NCBI GenBank assembly: GCA_964630765.1
Contig: CAZVXE010000002.1
Span: 1-59,110 of the forward strand
Direction of reading: 5' to 3'
DNA from: Methanofastidiosum sp964630765
Lineage (GTDB): Archaea > Methanobacteriota_B > Thermococci > Methanofastidiosales > Methanofastidiosaceae
Length of the DNA stretch: 59,110 nucleotides
Shown in pieces: positions 33,458 through 43,307 of the stretch. Both the position numbers and the translations under genes were made by a program. The notes below the pieces were generated by a model. The model ran no database searches. It was not told the DNA's origin and worked only from the letters and a program-made list of their open reading frames with translations. Numbering within the stretch: the first letter of the stretch is position 1; each line of letters opens with the position of its first letter.

Positions 33458-34678
33458 TTATCTGGACCTTTTGGCCAAAACTTCGTACATAAGGCCCATA
33501 ACTTTCGCCGCATCCTTTGAGATTCTTTGATCCATGCCTCCAACTTTTATTGACCTTATTTCAGGGGCAAATAGTGATGAAGCTGATTCCCTCTTTACTA
33601 TCTCGATATTCCCTTTGAACAATTTCACTTTGTAATTTCCATTAATATGCTCTTGACTTTTGATGATATAACTGTCGAGAGAATCTTTTAATGGATGGAA
33701 CCATCCTCCATGGTATACTAGGTAACCCCATTTCTGTTCTACTGTCTTTTTAAACAGGATTTCTTCCTTTGTAAGGCACATCTGTTCTAGATCTTTGTGA
33801 AGTTTTAGGATAATTGTAGCTGCCGGAGCTTCATAAATCTCTCTGCTTTTGAGGTTCATTATACCTTCTTCAAATATGTCTATTTTGCCTATACCGTGCA
33901 TTCCTCCAACAGTATTAAGCTCTGTTAAGAGCTCAAGCAATCCTATTTTTTTCCCGTTTAAAGATATTGGCACACCCTTTTCAAAAGAAATATCTACAAA
34001 TGTAGGAACATCAGGTGTACTCTCAATGGGCCTTGTCCACATCCATAGATTATCTGGAAGCTCTTGGTCAAGATCAATTGCTCCGCTTGCAATAGATCTG
34101 CACCACAGAGTTTTGTCATCTCCTCCAGTAATCTTTTCTGTGACATATATCCCCCATAATTCACAAAGTTTTTCTTCTTCTTTTCTTGTAAGATCAAAAT
34201 CTCTTACTGGCACCAATACATTTAGTTCGGGGGCAAACAACTTGAATACATTATGCATCCTATACTGATCATTTCCTTTGCCACTTGAACCTTCCATTAG
34301 GGCATCGCAGCCCAATTCTTTGCCTTTGAGGGCAACTATATTGGCTATTAATTGCCTCGTCATTGACGTGCTCACTGGATAGCCCATGTAGTCTGAGTTT
34401 GCCATTATTGCCATAGGTATCCATTTTTTTACAAAATCTTCTTTTGCATCAATAACAATTGGCTCTATTTTTAGAATTTTTGCCTTTTCAAAAGCAGTAT
34501 CAATTTCTTCTTTTCCTTGACCAACATCGATCATTATAGGTACGATTTCTTTTGCATTGTATACTCTTTTCAGAAGTTCTATACATAGACAAGAATCAAC
34601 TCCTCCCGAGTAAGCAACTGCAACTTTTTTTACAGAGGGTACGTCAACCCCTTCAAATTTTGTTAGTATTTCTTCCAT
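33458..34678 (-). CDS. argG: Argininosuccinate synthase
   Basis: About 406 residues, ligating citrulline and aspartate with ATP. N-terminal PP-loop VAVAYSGGVDSCLCIELLKR, then GSSGKGNDQYRMHNVF, and later ITGGDDKTLWCRSIASGAID. I chose the ATG at 34678, which has GGAGG at ideal spacing. An ATG at 34702 would place that site inside the gene. TATA-like sequence lies near 34740-34760. Operon with argH. Confidence 0.94.
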   Translation of the reverse strand: MEEILTKFEGVDVPSVKKVAVAYSGGVDSCLCIELLKRVYNAKEIVPIMIDVGQGKEEIDTAFEKAKILKIEPIVIDAKEDFVKKWIPMAIMANSDYMGYPVSTSMTRQLIANIVALKGKELGCDALMEGSSGKGNDQYRMHNVFKLFAPELNVLVPVRDFDLTRKEEEKLCELWGIYVTEKITGGDDKTLWCRSIASGAIDLDQELPDNLWMWTRPIESTPDVPTFVDISFEKGVPISLNGKKIGLLELLTELNTVGGMHGIGKIDIFEEGIMNLKSREIYEAPAATIILKLHKDLEQMCLTKEEILFKKTVEQKWGYLVYHGGWFHPLKDSLDSYIIKSQEHINGNYKVKLFKGNIEIVKRESASSLFAPEIRSIKVGGMDQRISKDAAKVMGLMYEVLAKRSR

Positions 34679-34888
34679 AGGTAAAACCTCCTCTCGAATC
34701 ATTAGACCGGTTATAAGGATTGTGACTTATATGTATCAAAAATGGACTATTATGTACAATTATATACTTAAATAGATATTAACTAAACAAAATCCTTTTT
34801 TTACCACTATAATTCAGACCTGATACCAATAATAATATAAAATGTAGTACTAAAAGAGGGATATAATTACTTTTTATGGAAGGGTATA

Positions 34889-36007
34889 ATGGTTTATATA
34901 ATAAAAAAGAATGTCAATGGAGAAACTTATTACTATGTCAATCATTCTGTAAGATTGGAGGGCAGAGTAAAGACCGTTTCTTATTACCTGGGCAAAGGCC
35001 CATTTACTCAGTCCGAAATAGAATTTTTAGTGAAAGAAAAGTCTCAAATGATACTTCTCGAAGCAGAGTTTCTGAAGATATTTTCTAAAAAGTTGGAATA
35101 TGAAGAACATATTCTTCCGACATCATTTATTAATATAATTGAAAGGCTAAAAGAAATTAATAGGATAATGGCCCCATTCAATAAAAGTTATTTTGAAAAA
35201 TTTGAAGAAAATCTTAGATTGAGATATGTCCATGGGTCGACAGCTATCGAAGGTAATACAATATCATTGAGGGGTGCACAACTTATACTTGAAGAAGACA
35301 CGCCAGCAGGCAATACTCTAAGAGAAATGTATGAGATATTGAACTATAATGAACTTTTCAAATTCCTTAGAGGCTATAGTGGGGATATCACTCTAAAATT
35401 TATTTTAAAGATTCATGAGATGCTGATGAAAAATATAGATGATGAAAATGCGGGGACACTTAGAAATATTGATATTTCTATATCTGGATCAGATTATGAT
35501 CCCACACCTTTTCCAGTCTTAGAAGATGACCTTAACAACTTGATAGATTGGTACAAGGAAAAAAAATTAACAATGTTTCCCGTTGAACTAGCTTGTCAAT
35601 TCCACCAAAAATTTGTTGAAATTCATCCATTTATTGATGGAAACGGCAGAGTTTCTAGAGAACTACTAAATTTCATCCTTATTAGAAATAATTATCCAAG
35701 GCTTGTTATACCATTTGAGCGGAGAGGAGTTTACCTTAGGTGCATTGATATTGGGAATTCAGGAGAACTAACACCTTTCATTATTTTTATTTCAGGACTT
35801 TTGATTGAGGACTCATTTAGGCCTGTAGACACATTTTTTAAACAATTGAAGGAAAAGATAAAGGAAGAAAAATATTCTAGTGACATTTCCAAGGAGTTGG
35901 ACAATACAATGAGCGACTACAAAGAGATTCTGGAAATAATTAAAGGGATGGAAGGCAGAATAGAAAATTTGAACTTGAATGAATTAAGAAAGGGCAAATG
36001 GAAGTAA
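34889..36007 (+). CDS. Fic family protein (AMPylase-like)
   Basis: 372 residues. The canonical Fic active site HPFIDGNGRVSR starts at His246. The upstream helix STAIEGN (residues 117-123) matches the inhibitory (S/T)xxxE(G/N) motif, so the enzyme probably restrains itself. Fic proteins transfer AMP or related groups to target hydroxyls. The N-terminus (about 100 residues) reads like the short beta-rich region often found before Fic domains in archaea. No antitoxin or partner gene is adjacent. Confidence 0.9.
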   Translation: MVYIIKKNVNGETYYYVNHSVRLEGRVKTVSYYLGKGPFTQSEIEFLVKEKSQMILLEAEFLKIFSKKLEYEEHILPTSFINIIERLKEINRIMAPFNKSYFEKFEENLRLRYVHGSTAIEGNTISLRGAQLILEEDTPAGNTLREMYEILNYNELFKFLRGYSGDITLKFILKIHEMLMKNIDDENAGTLRNIDISISGSDYDPTPFPVLEDDLNNLIDWYKEKKLTMFPVELACQFHQKFVEIHPFIDGNGRVSRELLNFILIRNNYPRLVIPFERRGVYLRCIDIGNSGELTPFIIFISGLLIEDSFRPVDTFFKQLKEKIKEEKYSSDISKELDNTMSDYKEILEIIKGMEGRIENLNLNELRKGKWK

Positions 36008-36072
36008 TATCTGAAGGACACAACATACCCATAAAACATAATATTTAAATAGACCTAATAATCAGTACTTTC

Positions 36073-37539
36073 ATGAAAAAAATTAGTCTAATATTAATAA
36101 TAATACTGTTTAATATCTCTATAATGAATATTTTCGCGGATGAGCTTTCTTGGAGCTATGAAACTGGAGACGATATAGCGTCTGTTGCCACATCTTCCGA
36201 TGGGGCTTACATTGTTGTTGGATCATATGACAATTATGTCTATCTTTTCAATAAAAGTGGAACTCAGCTATGGAAATTCCAGACAGGTAGCAATGTAGAG
36301 TCAGTAGCTATATCTGCAAATGGCCAATATATCGTTGCAGGGTCTTGGGATAAGAGAGTTTATTTATTAAATAAATCAGGTCAGAAAATTTGGGATAAAG
36401 TAACATCTGGCCAAGTTAATACTGTTAACATAACTGTTGATGGAAACTATATTACAGCAATCACAAAGGATTATAGTGTTTTCGTATATGATAAGGCCGG
36501 AAGTCAAATTACCACATATGATTCAAGGAGTAGACTGGCCACATCTTCAGTTTCTCCTGACGGGTCTTACATAGTTAATGGAACAAATGATAGCAATATT
36601 TTCATGCTTTCAAGGTCTGGTGACCGTTTATGGGAGTACAAGACCGGAGGAAATGTTCAATCAATTTCTCTTACTCCTGACGCATCTTCTATCGTTGCAG
36701 GAGCATTTGATAGCAAAGTTTATCTTTTTGATAGAAAAGGATCTCTACTTTGGTCCAAAACAACCGGAGCTGCAACACATTTAGTGTCAATAACTAAAGA
36801 TGGTTCTAAGATATTTGCCGCTGATCTAAATAGCAATATTTACTTATTTGACTCTTCTGGCAAACAATTACTCAAAAGAAAATTAAACGACAAAGCAAAT
36901 GCTGTATCTATATTACCTAATGGAGATTATATTGCCGTAAGTTCACTTGATAGAGTTATTAGCTTAGTGGATAGTTCTGGGGGTCTGTTGTGGAGTAAGG
37001 AGAATGAAAGTGCTTTTAATTCATTATTCTTAACAACAGATGGAAAGTTAGTGGTAGGCTCAAAAGATAACAAAGTCTACTTCTATGATTTGAGTTCATT
37101 TATTAAGTCGGGAAAACCACAGGTTCCGAATGAATCGACACCAGCAGAAGGTGCCCAAACACCTGTTTCTGACACCAAACCACCCGCAATAAATGACGAC
37201 AATCCGCCTCCTACAACAGTGCCTGATACAACATCTACAACTTCTTCTAGTTTTCCATTTATCTACATAGTTCCCCTAGCAATAGTATTAGTTGCGGCGG
37301 TGGCAGTAGTATTTATGAAAAAAGGAAAAACATCAACTACTCCAACAATAACAAAAGAAGCCCCAATAAAAGATGAGTTCAAATGTCCATCATGTGGATC
37401 ACCTATTGAAAAAGGGGCTAAATTCTGCGGCAGTTGTGGAAACGATATCAAAGAAAAAGTAGATTTAAAATGCCCTAATTGCGGTGCATCAATCGGGAAA
37501 GACAGTAGTTTCTGTCCAGATTGCGGTCAAAAAATTTAA
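36073..37539 (+). CDS. Membrane-anchored WD40/PQQ-like beta-propeller with two zinc ribbons
   Basis: 488 residues. Signal peptide (to about 22), then seven or eight repeats of about 40 residues ending YLFNKSG-x-LW or similar, forming a beta-propeller outside the cell. A Pro/Thr-rich linker (about 350-392), a TM helix (FPFIYIVPLAIVLVAAVAVV), and two zinc ribbons (CPSCG...CGSCG and CPNCG...CPDCG) follow. By the signal and TM order the ribbons face the cytoplasm. TATTTAAATA about 27 bases before the ATG suggests a leaderless mRNA. Role unknown; a sensor-like architecture. Confidence 0.8.
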   Translation: MKKISLILIIILFNISIMNIFADELSWSYETGDDIASVATSSDGAYIVVGSYDNYVYLFNKSGTQLWKFQTGSNVESVAISANGQYIVAGSWDKRVYLLNKSGQKIWDKVTSGQVNTVNITVDGNYITAITKDYSVFVYDKAGSQITTYDSRSRLATSSVSPDGSYIVNGTNDSNIFMLSRSGDRLWEYKTGGNVQSISLTPDASSIVAGAFDSKVYLFDRKGSLLWSKTTGAATHLVSITKDGSKIFAADLNSNIYLFDSSGKQLLKRKLNDKANAVSILPNGDYIAVSSLDRVISLVDSSGGLLWSKENESAFNSLFLTTDGKLVVGSKDNKVYFYDLSSFIKSGKPQVPNESTPAEGAQTPVSDTKPPAINDDNPPPTTVPDTTSTTSSSFPFIYIVPLAIVLVAAVAVVFMKKGKTSTTPTITKEAPIKDEFKCPSCGSPIEKGAKFCGSCGNDIKEKVDLKCPNCGASIGKDSSFCPDCGQKI

Positions 37540-37554
37540 AATATAATAATTTAA

Positions 37555-38466
37555 TTATTTACATTTTAAGGCTTTAATGACCTCTTCGGCAATCATAATA
37601 CCTGCGCGCTTCTGTGCTTCGTGTGTTGATGCTCCTATATGTTGAGTTAGAACTACGTTATCAAACTCTAGAAGCTTGCTATTCATCGGTGGCTCTTCCT
37701 CGAACACATCAAGACCTGCGCCTAGGATTTTCCCAGAGGATAAGGCTCTGCAAAGAGCATCTTCGTCAATTATTCCCCCTCTAGAGGTATTGATTATAAT
37801 TGCATTATTTTTCATTTTTTCAAATTCTTTGTCCGAAATCATGTGCCTAGTTGAGTCAATCAAAGGCACGTGTAGTGTAATAACGTCGCTTCTTTCGATT
37901 AGTTTTTCAAGAGTAACGGGTTCGGCGTCACAACTTTTAACCTGTTCATCTGTTAGTAGAGGATCATAGGCAATTAGGCTCATACCACATGCTTTGGCCA
38001 TTCTTCCGATATTTCTTCCGATTCTACCAAACCCAACAATTCCCAAAGTTTTACCATTGAGTTCGTGTCCCATAAGGGATTTTTTTTCCCATCTTTTTGC
38101 TCTTGTCAGCCTGTCTGCTCTCGCAATATTTCTAGAAACAGATAGCATTAATCCAAAAGCAAGTTCGGCCACAGAATCGGAGCTTGCCTGTGGTGAGTTT
38201 ACAACTTTTACTCCTAGCCCTTGGCAGCAATTGACATCTACATTGTCAAGTCCGACACCGGCTCTGGCAACAACCTTTAGATTTTTACCCTTTTTTATTA
38301 TGTCTTCAGTTATATTGGGTTTACTTCTAACAATTACTCCATCATAGTTCTCTATAATAGATAAAATCTCTTCTTTAGAAATACCTTTTTTTACATCAAC
38401 TTCAAACTCTTTTTTGAGTTTTGATATACCCTCTTCTGCAATGTCCGATGCAACAAGAATCTTCAT
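37555..38466 (-). CDS. serA: D-3-phosphoglycerate dehydrogenase-like 2-hydroxyacid dehydrogenase
   Basis: 303 residues. NAD-binding GIVGFGRIGRNIGRMAKACGM near 140; VVARAGVGLDNVDV near 68; catalytic Arg in NTSRGGIIDE near 228, Glu in DVFEEEPP near 255, and His in TQHIGAST near 278. It is the short form, without the ACT domain that gives serine feedback control in longer SerA. First step of serine synthesis is the likely role; another 2-hydroxyacid is possible. Confidence 0.85.
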   Translation of the reverse strand: MKILVASDIAEEGISKLKKEFEVDVKKGISKEEILSIIENYDGVIVRSKPNITEDIIKKGKNLKVVARAGVGLDNVDVNCCQGLGVKVVNSPQASSDSVAELAFGLMLSVSRNIARADRLTRAKRWEKKSLMGHELNGKTLGIVGFGRIGRNIGRMAKACGMSLIAYDPLLTDEQVKSCDAEPVTLEKLIERSDVITLHVPLIDSTRHMISDKEFEKMKNNAIIINTSRGGIIDEDALCRALSSGKILGAGLDVFEEEPPMNSKLLEFDNVVLTQHIGASTHEAQKRAGIMIAEEVIKALKCK

Positions 38467-38525
38467 ATTATCACTAAAAATGGTCTATAAAAATATTTAA
38501 ATATCTTTGTATAGGCTTAATCAAT

Positions 38526-38684
38526 ATGATAGACAAAAAGCTTCTTGATATTTTGGCATGTCCCGTTTGTAAAGGTGATATATTCGAGGATAAAGAAGAA
38601 CTCGTATGTGTTAAATGCAAAAGGAGATACCCCGTTAGGGAAGGTATTCCTATAATGCTTGAAGAAGAGGCAAGAATCGAGTGA
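38526..38684 (+). CDS. Trm112/YcaR-like zinc-ribbon protein, 52 aa
   Basis: A short ORF reading MIDKKLLDILACPVCKGDI, then LVCVKCKRRYPVREGIP and IMLEEEARIE. Two CxxC pairs form a zinc ribbon and the order matches the bacterial YcaR/Trm112 family. Such proteins activate methyltransferases or act as small chaperone-like subunits. It ends four bases before the MFS gene. Confidence 0.85.
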   Translation: MIDKKLLDILACPVCKGDIFEDKEELVCVKCKRRYPVREGIPIMLEEEARIE

Positions 38685-38688
38685 ATTA

Positions 38689-39840
38689 ATGAACAACAGA
38701 GAAAAAATAATTATTTATTCTTTGATAGGATTCTGCATAAATATCTCTTATATTAGTGGTAATTTATTTATTTCAAATTTTTCTCAAGTATTGGGTGCAT
38801 CCAAATCCTTTATTGGATTGATTAATGCCATTTTACCTTTCTTTTCAATATTGACCGCGCCACTATTTGCTAGAAAAGCCGCAAAACTCAGAAGAAAACT
38901 TCCAATAATTAAAACAGGACTTATAATTGGCGCATTTTTCTCAATATTGCTCTTTTTTTCTTATGATAAAATTTTGATTTTTATTTTTAGAATGGGAATG
39001 GGAGTATCTTTTGGCGCTACAATGGGATTGACTAATTCTCTAGCCACTGAAATAGATACTGAAAAAAGAGGGAAATATTTTGGGATTTACAGCGCTTCAT
39101 GTTCTTTTGGGTGGGCAGTTGGCTCGCTTCTTGTGGGTATAGTAATCTCACAAAAATATAACAATGCTTTTTTGATCCCCATTATATTTCTTACAACTGG
39201 TTTTGTTGCTACACTTTTCGCTAAAGAGAAATATACAGCTTCCGACTACTTTGGAATAGATTTCCAAACATTCAAAAAATTCCTTCCCTTTTATAGAACT
39301 TTATTTCTAAGACATTCAGTAGCGACAACATTGTGGGCATTCTTACCTCTCTATCTTGAGTTTACCTTAGGATTTGACAGGTTCGTAATATCCTCAATTT
39401 TTTTCATAAATAATTCGTTACAAGTTTTAACAATGCCTTTAGTTGGGCATTTGTCAGATAGAATAAAGAAGACATACCTTGTATTTACAGGATTAATTGG
39501 TTCATTTATATTCATACTTACTTTTACAATAATTAAGAATCCAATTGATTTTATGTTGCTCCAGATACTAGTTGCATTCTCTTGGGCATTAGTGTACTTG
39601 GGAACCTCTTCTCTTGTCACGTCCTATTCGACTTGGAATGAAAGGGGCGAGGCTATATCGGGACTTTCTATGACGTTAAACCTATCGAGTATAGTTGGGC
39701 CTTTGCTTGGGGGAATAATTTATGGGCTGTCAGACTTTGTTACTATGTTGTACCTGATGCTACCATTATGTTTATTGGCAATTATATCTTCTATTTTTCT
39801 AAAAGAAAAGGAAGAAATTCCCCACAATATTTATAAATAA
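38689..39840 (+). CDS. Major facilitator superfamily transporter
   Basis: About 383 residues with 12 predicted TM helices. It shows the MFS loop after helix 2 (FARKAAKLRRKLPI) and a related loop in the second half (GHLSDRIKKTYLVF). The ATG at 38689 follows GTGA; an upstream in-frame TTG lies inside the Trm112-like gene. Substrate unknown. Confidence 0.88.
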   Translation: MNNREKIIIYSLIGFCINISYISGNLFISNFSQVLGASKSFIGLINAILPFFSILTAPLFARKAAKLRRKLPIIKTGLIIGAFFSILLFFSYDKILIFIFRMGMGVSFGATMGLTNSLATEIDTEKRGKYFGIYSASCSFGWAVGSLLVGIVISQKYNNAFLIPIIFLTTGFVATLFAKEKYTASDYFGIDFQTFKKFLPFYRTLFLRHSVATTLWAFLPLYLEFTLGFDRFVISSIFFINNSLQVLTMPLVGHLSDRIKKTYLVFTGLIGSFIFILTFTIIKNPIDFMLLQILVAFSWALVYLGTSSLVTSYSTWNERGEAISGLSMTLNLSSIVGPLLGGIIYGLSDFVTMLYLMLPLCLLAIISSIFLKEKEEIPHNIYK

Positions 39841-39858
39841 ATTTTTTATTTAATTTTT

Positions 39859-40455
39859 ATGGCAAAAAAGAAAAGTAAGAAAGGCCTGAAAGTATCTAAA
39901 AGAACTCTAAGCGTTGTTTTGTTGTTGACTATCATTGGAATCTCAATGGCCTCTCTTTATTATGTTAATTATTTGGGAAATCATGCATTCGATGAAAAAG
40001 GGACACCCACAACTATTCTCTATAATACGGAAAATGACCAATCAATCAAAGTAGTTTCATACGTTCAAGGGGACCCCCTTATTGTAATGCGAAGGATGTT
40101 CACTGAAGACGAAGTCAAAAGTGTTTATTTGCTCTTCAAAGCAATGCCGGGTTCAGCACCTGAAAACTCTTATCTTGTTAGAGGCGTCGCTTCAATAAGT
40201 GAAGGGGTGGGCAGGACCAAAGGGCCGATAATTCTTGCCAGAGAATTGACCCCCTGGCACAAATATATGATGGGAATTAAAATGATCGGTTCAAAGACAA
40301 AACCATTAGTATATATGAAGACTCCAAATTTGGGCGGCACTGAAAATAAAATTGTCATATTAAACGAAGGAGTTGTAATTATAGAAAACAGTACTTTTGA
40401 GGACACTATGTTACTATCAGACTTTCTTAGGACAGTAATCATTGGCGTCTTTTAG
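39859..40455 (+). CDS. Uncharacterised membrane-anchored protein, 198 aa
   Basis: A very basic N-terminus (MAKKKSKKGLKVSKR) is followed by one TM helix (TLSVVLLLTIIGISMASLYYV) and an outside domain of about 160 residues without a recognised family. It stands eight bases before the next anchored protein and upstream of a polysaccharide polymerase-like gene, forming a probable three-gene unit on the cell surface. Confidence 0.65.
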   Translation: MAKKKSKKGLKVSKRTLSVVLLLTIIGISMASLYYVNYLGNHAFDEKGTPTTILYNTENDQSIKVVSYVQGDPLIVMRRMFTEDEVKSVYLLFKAMPGSAPENSYLVRGVASISEGVGRTKGPIILARELTPWHKYMMGIKMIGSKTKPLVYMKTPNLGGTENKIVILNEGVVIIENSTFEDTMLLSDFLRTVIIGVF

Positions 40456-40463
40456 GAGTTTAA

Positions 40464-41273
40464 ATGAGAAGATTAAATCTCTTTGACTTGGCAATAATTG
40501 TGTTAGTGGTGGCTTCATTAATTTCATTCTCCACTAAGTATTTTGAAAAAGAGCCGATAGACGAATATTCTTATACTGGATCACAAATATACAGTGCTGT
40601 TCGATTTTTTGATTTGTCGGATGGAAAGGGGTTTAGGTATCTTGTTAAAGTCGATGGCTCTTACATCAGTGATTATTCTCCTTTTAGCGAGGAGGGGGTT
40701 GTCGTTGGAACATCGCAAGGTACTTTTTTATTGAAATTAAAAGACGGGAGGATTTTAACTGTTGGGGGGCGAACTTCATTCAAAGAAGATATAGCGTCAC
40801 ACAACATTAAAGTCACAATGCTAAATGGATCTACCGTCCATTATATGCAAAAAGGATTTTTTGCCAATGATCTACTCGATGCAAAAAACAAGATAGATAA
40901 TACATCAAAATTTTTGGATAATTATAATATAATTGATACAACTATTTCAGGAGATATAGTAATTGATGGTAAATTCCCTAATGATATTACTTTTGAGAAA
41001 GAATTATCAGATAAAATAGCAAAAGAGATTTTCTACTTAAAAGATGTAAAGGTAAAGTCATCTGAAAATGGAATTACTTTGAGTGTCATTGGGATTGGAA
41101 CAAATGATTTTGAAATATTGCATTCTGTTCTTTCTCCTTATGGCCCAACAAAATATTATTTTCCTGATTTTAGAACATTTGTGCTTACAGATAATATCCC
41201 AAATGCCGACATATCGCTCATTCAAACTAGTATTGTAGAAGGGATAATTGGGGATATTCATGTGAGGATTTAG
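40464..41273 (+). CDS. Uncharacterised membrane-anchored protein, 269 aa (DUF4330-like start)
   Basis: The opening MRRLNLFDLAIIVLVVASLI is a single N-terminal anchor resembling DUF4330 proteins. The rest is a predicted extracellular beta-rich domain. GGAG precedes the ATG. The next gene begins on the base after the stop, so it is co-translated with the polymerase-like protein. Function unknown; cell-surface glycan assembly is inferred from position only. Confidence 0.6.
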   Translation: MRRLNLFDLAIIVLVVASLISFSTKYFEKEPIDEYSYTGSQIYSAVRFFDLSDGKGFRYLVKVDGSYISDYSPFSEEGVVVGTSQGTFLLKLKDGRILTVGGRTSFKEDIASHNIKVTMLNGSTVHYMQKGFFANDLLDAKNKIDNTSKFLDNYNIIDTTISGDIVIDGKFPNDITFEKELSDKIAKEIFYLKDVKVKSSENGITLSVIGIGTNDFEILHSVLSPYGPTKYYFPDFRTFVLTDNIPNADISLIQTSIVEGIIGDIHVRI

Positions 41274-42779
41274 ATGAAGTACTTAAATAGTATCTTTCCT
41301 TTCTTAGAAAAAGAATTTTCAAATAGTATAATTAATAAGTCCTCTCTGAAATTCTTTAGGGTGATCCAAAAATTTCCTTCTTTCCCTTTTGAGATAGATA
41401 AATTCGATGATTATCTTAAAAACTCGATATTCTTGAAATTTTCACCATTAATTGTTATAGTATCCATATTACTATTCTTCAGTTTTTCTGATCATCCCTT
41501 ATCGTCAATTGGAACCATAGCTGTCATTTTGGGAACAGTTTCATTTTATATTGGCTCGTTAATCAATATACCAAATATAAGAAAAATTAACAAAAAATAT
41601 TTTTTTCCTCTTTTGATCATTTTCTCAATATTATTCTTGCTCAGCATGATACAAATCGAATCTTTTGGATTTTATGTAAAACTGAGTTTTATTCCACTTC
41701 TCCTTATAGGAATGACTGAAAGAGAAAACAAGGACTTTTTTGTATCTCTTTTGATGGTAAGTATAGTTATATTACTAAAAGGGTTCTGGGCATTATCCTT
41801 TCCTTTTATTTTTTTCAGTTTAATCTACCTGTTTCTTAATTATAGGGGTGGATTAATAAAATACTTGGAGGACAATACATATAATTTGATTTTTATTCTT
41901 CTGTCACTGGGCCTCATTTTTTACGTACTTGATTTGATTATAGCTGGTGGGATACCCTTATTTAATGTTCAAGCAAGAAACTCTTTAGACCCTTTCTTTA
42001 CAATGATCTCGCATCTTTTCCCGATGGGATCAATACTTTTAATCTCATATGTTGGTCTTACAAAGAAATATTCATATAAAAAAGCAAGATTTATCTCTAT
42101 TTTTTTTACATTCCTCTCGCTTTTCTTAATGGCTTTGTTAGGTTACAGAACCCAAGTTATTTTTGTTCTATTGGGAGCATTAATCTGTGGTTCTATGGTG
42201 GGCATATGGAAAAAATCTGAACTAATTATAATTGGCGCAGGATCTTTGATATCATTACTGGCTTTAACAATGGCGCGTGACATCTTACTGGGGGTTAATC
42301 TTTCTCTTTTTCAATCGCTTAGAACAAGGATAAGTCTTACTACTGATGTTATGGATATACTAGCTAACATGGGCGGAGTATTCGGATTGACCAACGGAGC
42401 AATTCATATTGCAACTCACCCGTATCTTGCTAGGCTGATGCCCGGTATAGCATACTCCCCAAGAAGGATGATAGCAGTACTTGTTGGAGAAAGATCAGTT
42501 TCTGTAACTTCGACAATATTTGGGCCTTTAGCTATAGACTTTGGCTTAATCGGAGTTATCATTGGAATGGCCTTTTTAGGATTTTTCTTATCAAATCTTT
42601 ATAAATCAGCAGACCGCGAAAAGAGTGAAAGAAAAATTATATTGGTAGGGCTATACAGCATGGTATTAAGTTACACCATTATAGGTATTGAAACAGGCAT
42701 ACTTGACCTAGAAGTTATACTACTATTTATAATTTCATTATCTTATCTTCTTTTTATAATTAATAGAAAAATTATTTAA
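41274..42779 (+). CDS. Polytopic membrane protein, oligosaccharide polymerase (Wzy)-like
   Basis: 501 residues with about 12-14 TM helices and a large loop with VLVGERSVSVTSTIFGPLAIDFG. The helix layout and the motif GYRTQVIFVLLGAL near 285 recall the archaeal O-antigen polymerase-like (former DUF70) family. It would join glycan repeat units for a surface polymer or S-layer glycan. The first 60 residues are soluble. It follows two anchored proteins in one operon. Confidence 0.65.
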   Translation: MKYLNSIFPFLEKEFSNSIINKSSLKFFRVIQKFPSFPFEIDKFDDYLKNSIFLKFSPLIVIVSILLFFSFSDHPLSSIGTIAVILGTVSFYIGSLINIPNIRKINKKYFFPLLIIFSILFLLSMIQIESFGFYVKLSFIPLLLIGMTERENKDFFVSLLMVSIVILLKGFWALSFPFIFFSLIYLFLNYRGGLIKYLEDNTYNLIFILLSLGLIFYVLDLIIAGGIPLFNVQARNSLDPFFTMISHLFPMGSILLISYVGLTKKYSYKKARFISIFFTFLSLFLMALLGYRTQVIFVLLGALICGSMVGIWKKSELIIIGAGSLISLLALTMARDILLGVNLSLFQSLRTRISLTTDVMDILANMGGVFGLTNGAIHIATHPYLARLMPGIAYSPRRMIAVLVGERSVSVTSTIFGPLAIDFGLIGVIIGMAFLGFFLSNLYKSADREKSERKIILVGLYSMVLSYTIIGIETGILDLEVILLFIISLSYLLFIINRKII

Positions 42780-42836
42780 TAAAAAATTTCCGAAAGATTT
42801 AAATATTTTAAAGAATTTATAAAAATAGTGATAATA

Positions 42837-43307
42837 ATGAAAATGAACAAAAAAGGAATTAAAATTCTAAGATCTCTTCTTGCAATCAAAGGATTCCCCC
42901 AGAAGAACAAGATTGCCGAAGAAACAGGGCTTTCCATACAGACTGTAACACCATTTATTAACAAAATGATAGACGATGGCGTAGTAAAAGGATTTACAGC
43001 CATAATAGAACCCGACAAATTAGGATACCACCAGGTTCATTTTCTCTTGAATATACAAAAAGGCACAAATGATGAAGCTATTAATTTCCTAAAGAATATG
43101 GACAGAGTTCTCTATGTAACCTCCGGATTTGGAAATTCAGACTGCCAGCTAGTTGTGGCAATACCCGCGGACAGAACAGATCTAATCCCAAGTTACATGG
43201 AGTCTATGAGACAGTCTGGGATATTCAAGAGTGAAATGAGCATTCATGTAGTTACAAAGAGCCATTTCCCGTTACCAGATTTCCTTAGAAATGAAGACTT
43301 AGAATAA
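42837..43307 (+). CDS. Lrp/AsnC-like transcription regulator
   Basis: About 156 residues. The N-terminal winged helix reads KNKIAEETGLSIQTVTPFINKMIDDGVV, and a C-terminal alpha-beta domain (about 60-135) resembles the Lrp ligand-binding fold. I prefer ATG at 42837, behind GTGAT, to the GTG at 42828. BRE/TATA (CGAAAGATTTAAATAT) lies at 42791-42806. Its stop overlaps the ATG of the following propeller protein (TAATG), so they share an mRNA. Confidence 0.75.
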   Translation: MKMNKKGIKILRSLLAIKGFPQKNKIAEETGLSIQTVTPFINKMIDDGVVKGFTAIIEPDKLGYHQVHFLLNIQKGTNDEAINFLKNMDRVLYVTSGFGNSDCQLVVAIPADRTDLIPSYMESMRQSGIFKSEMSIHVVTKSHFPLPDFLRNEDLE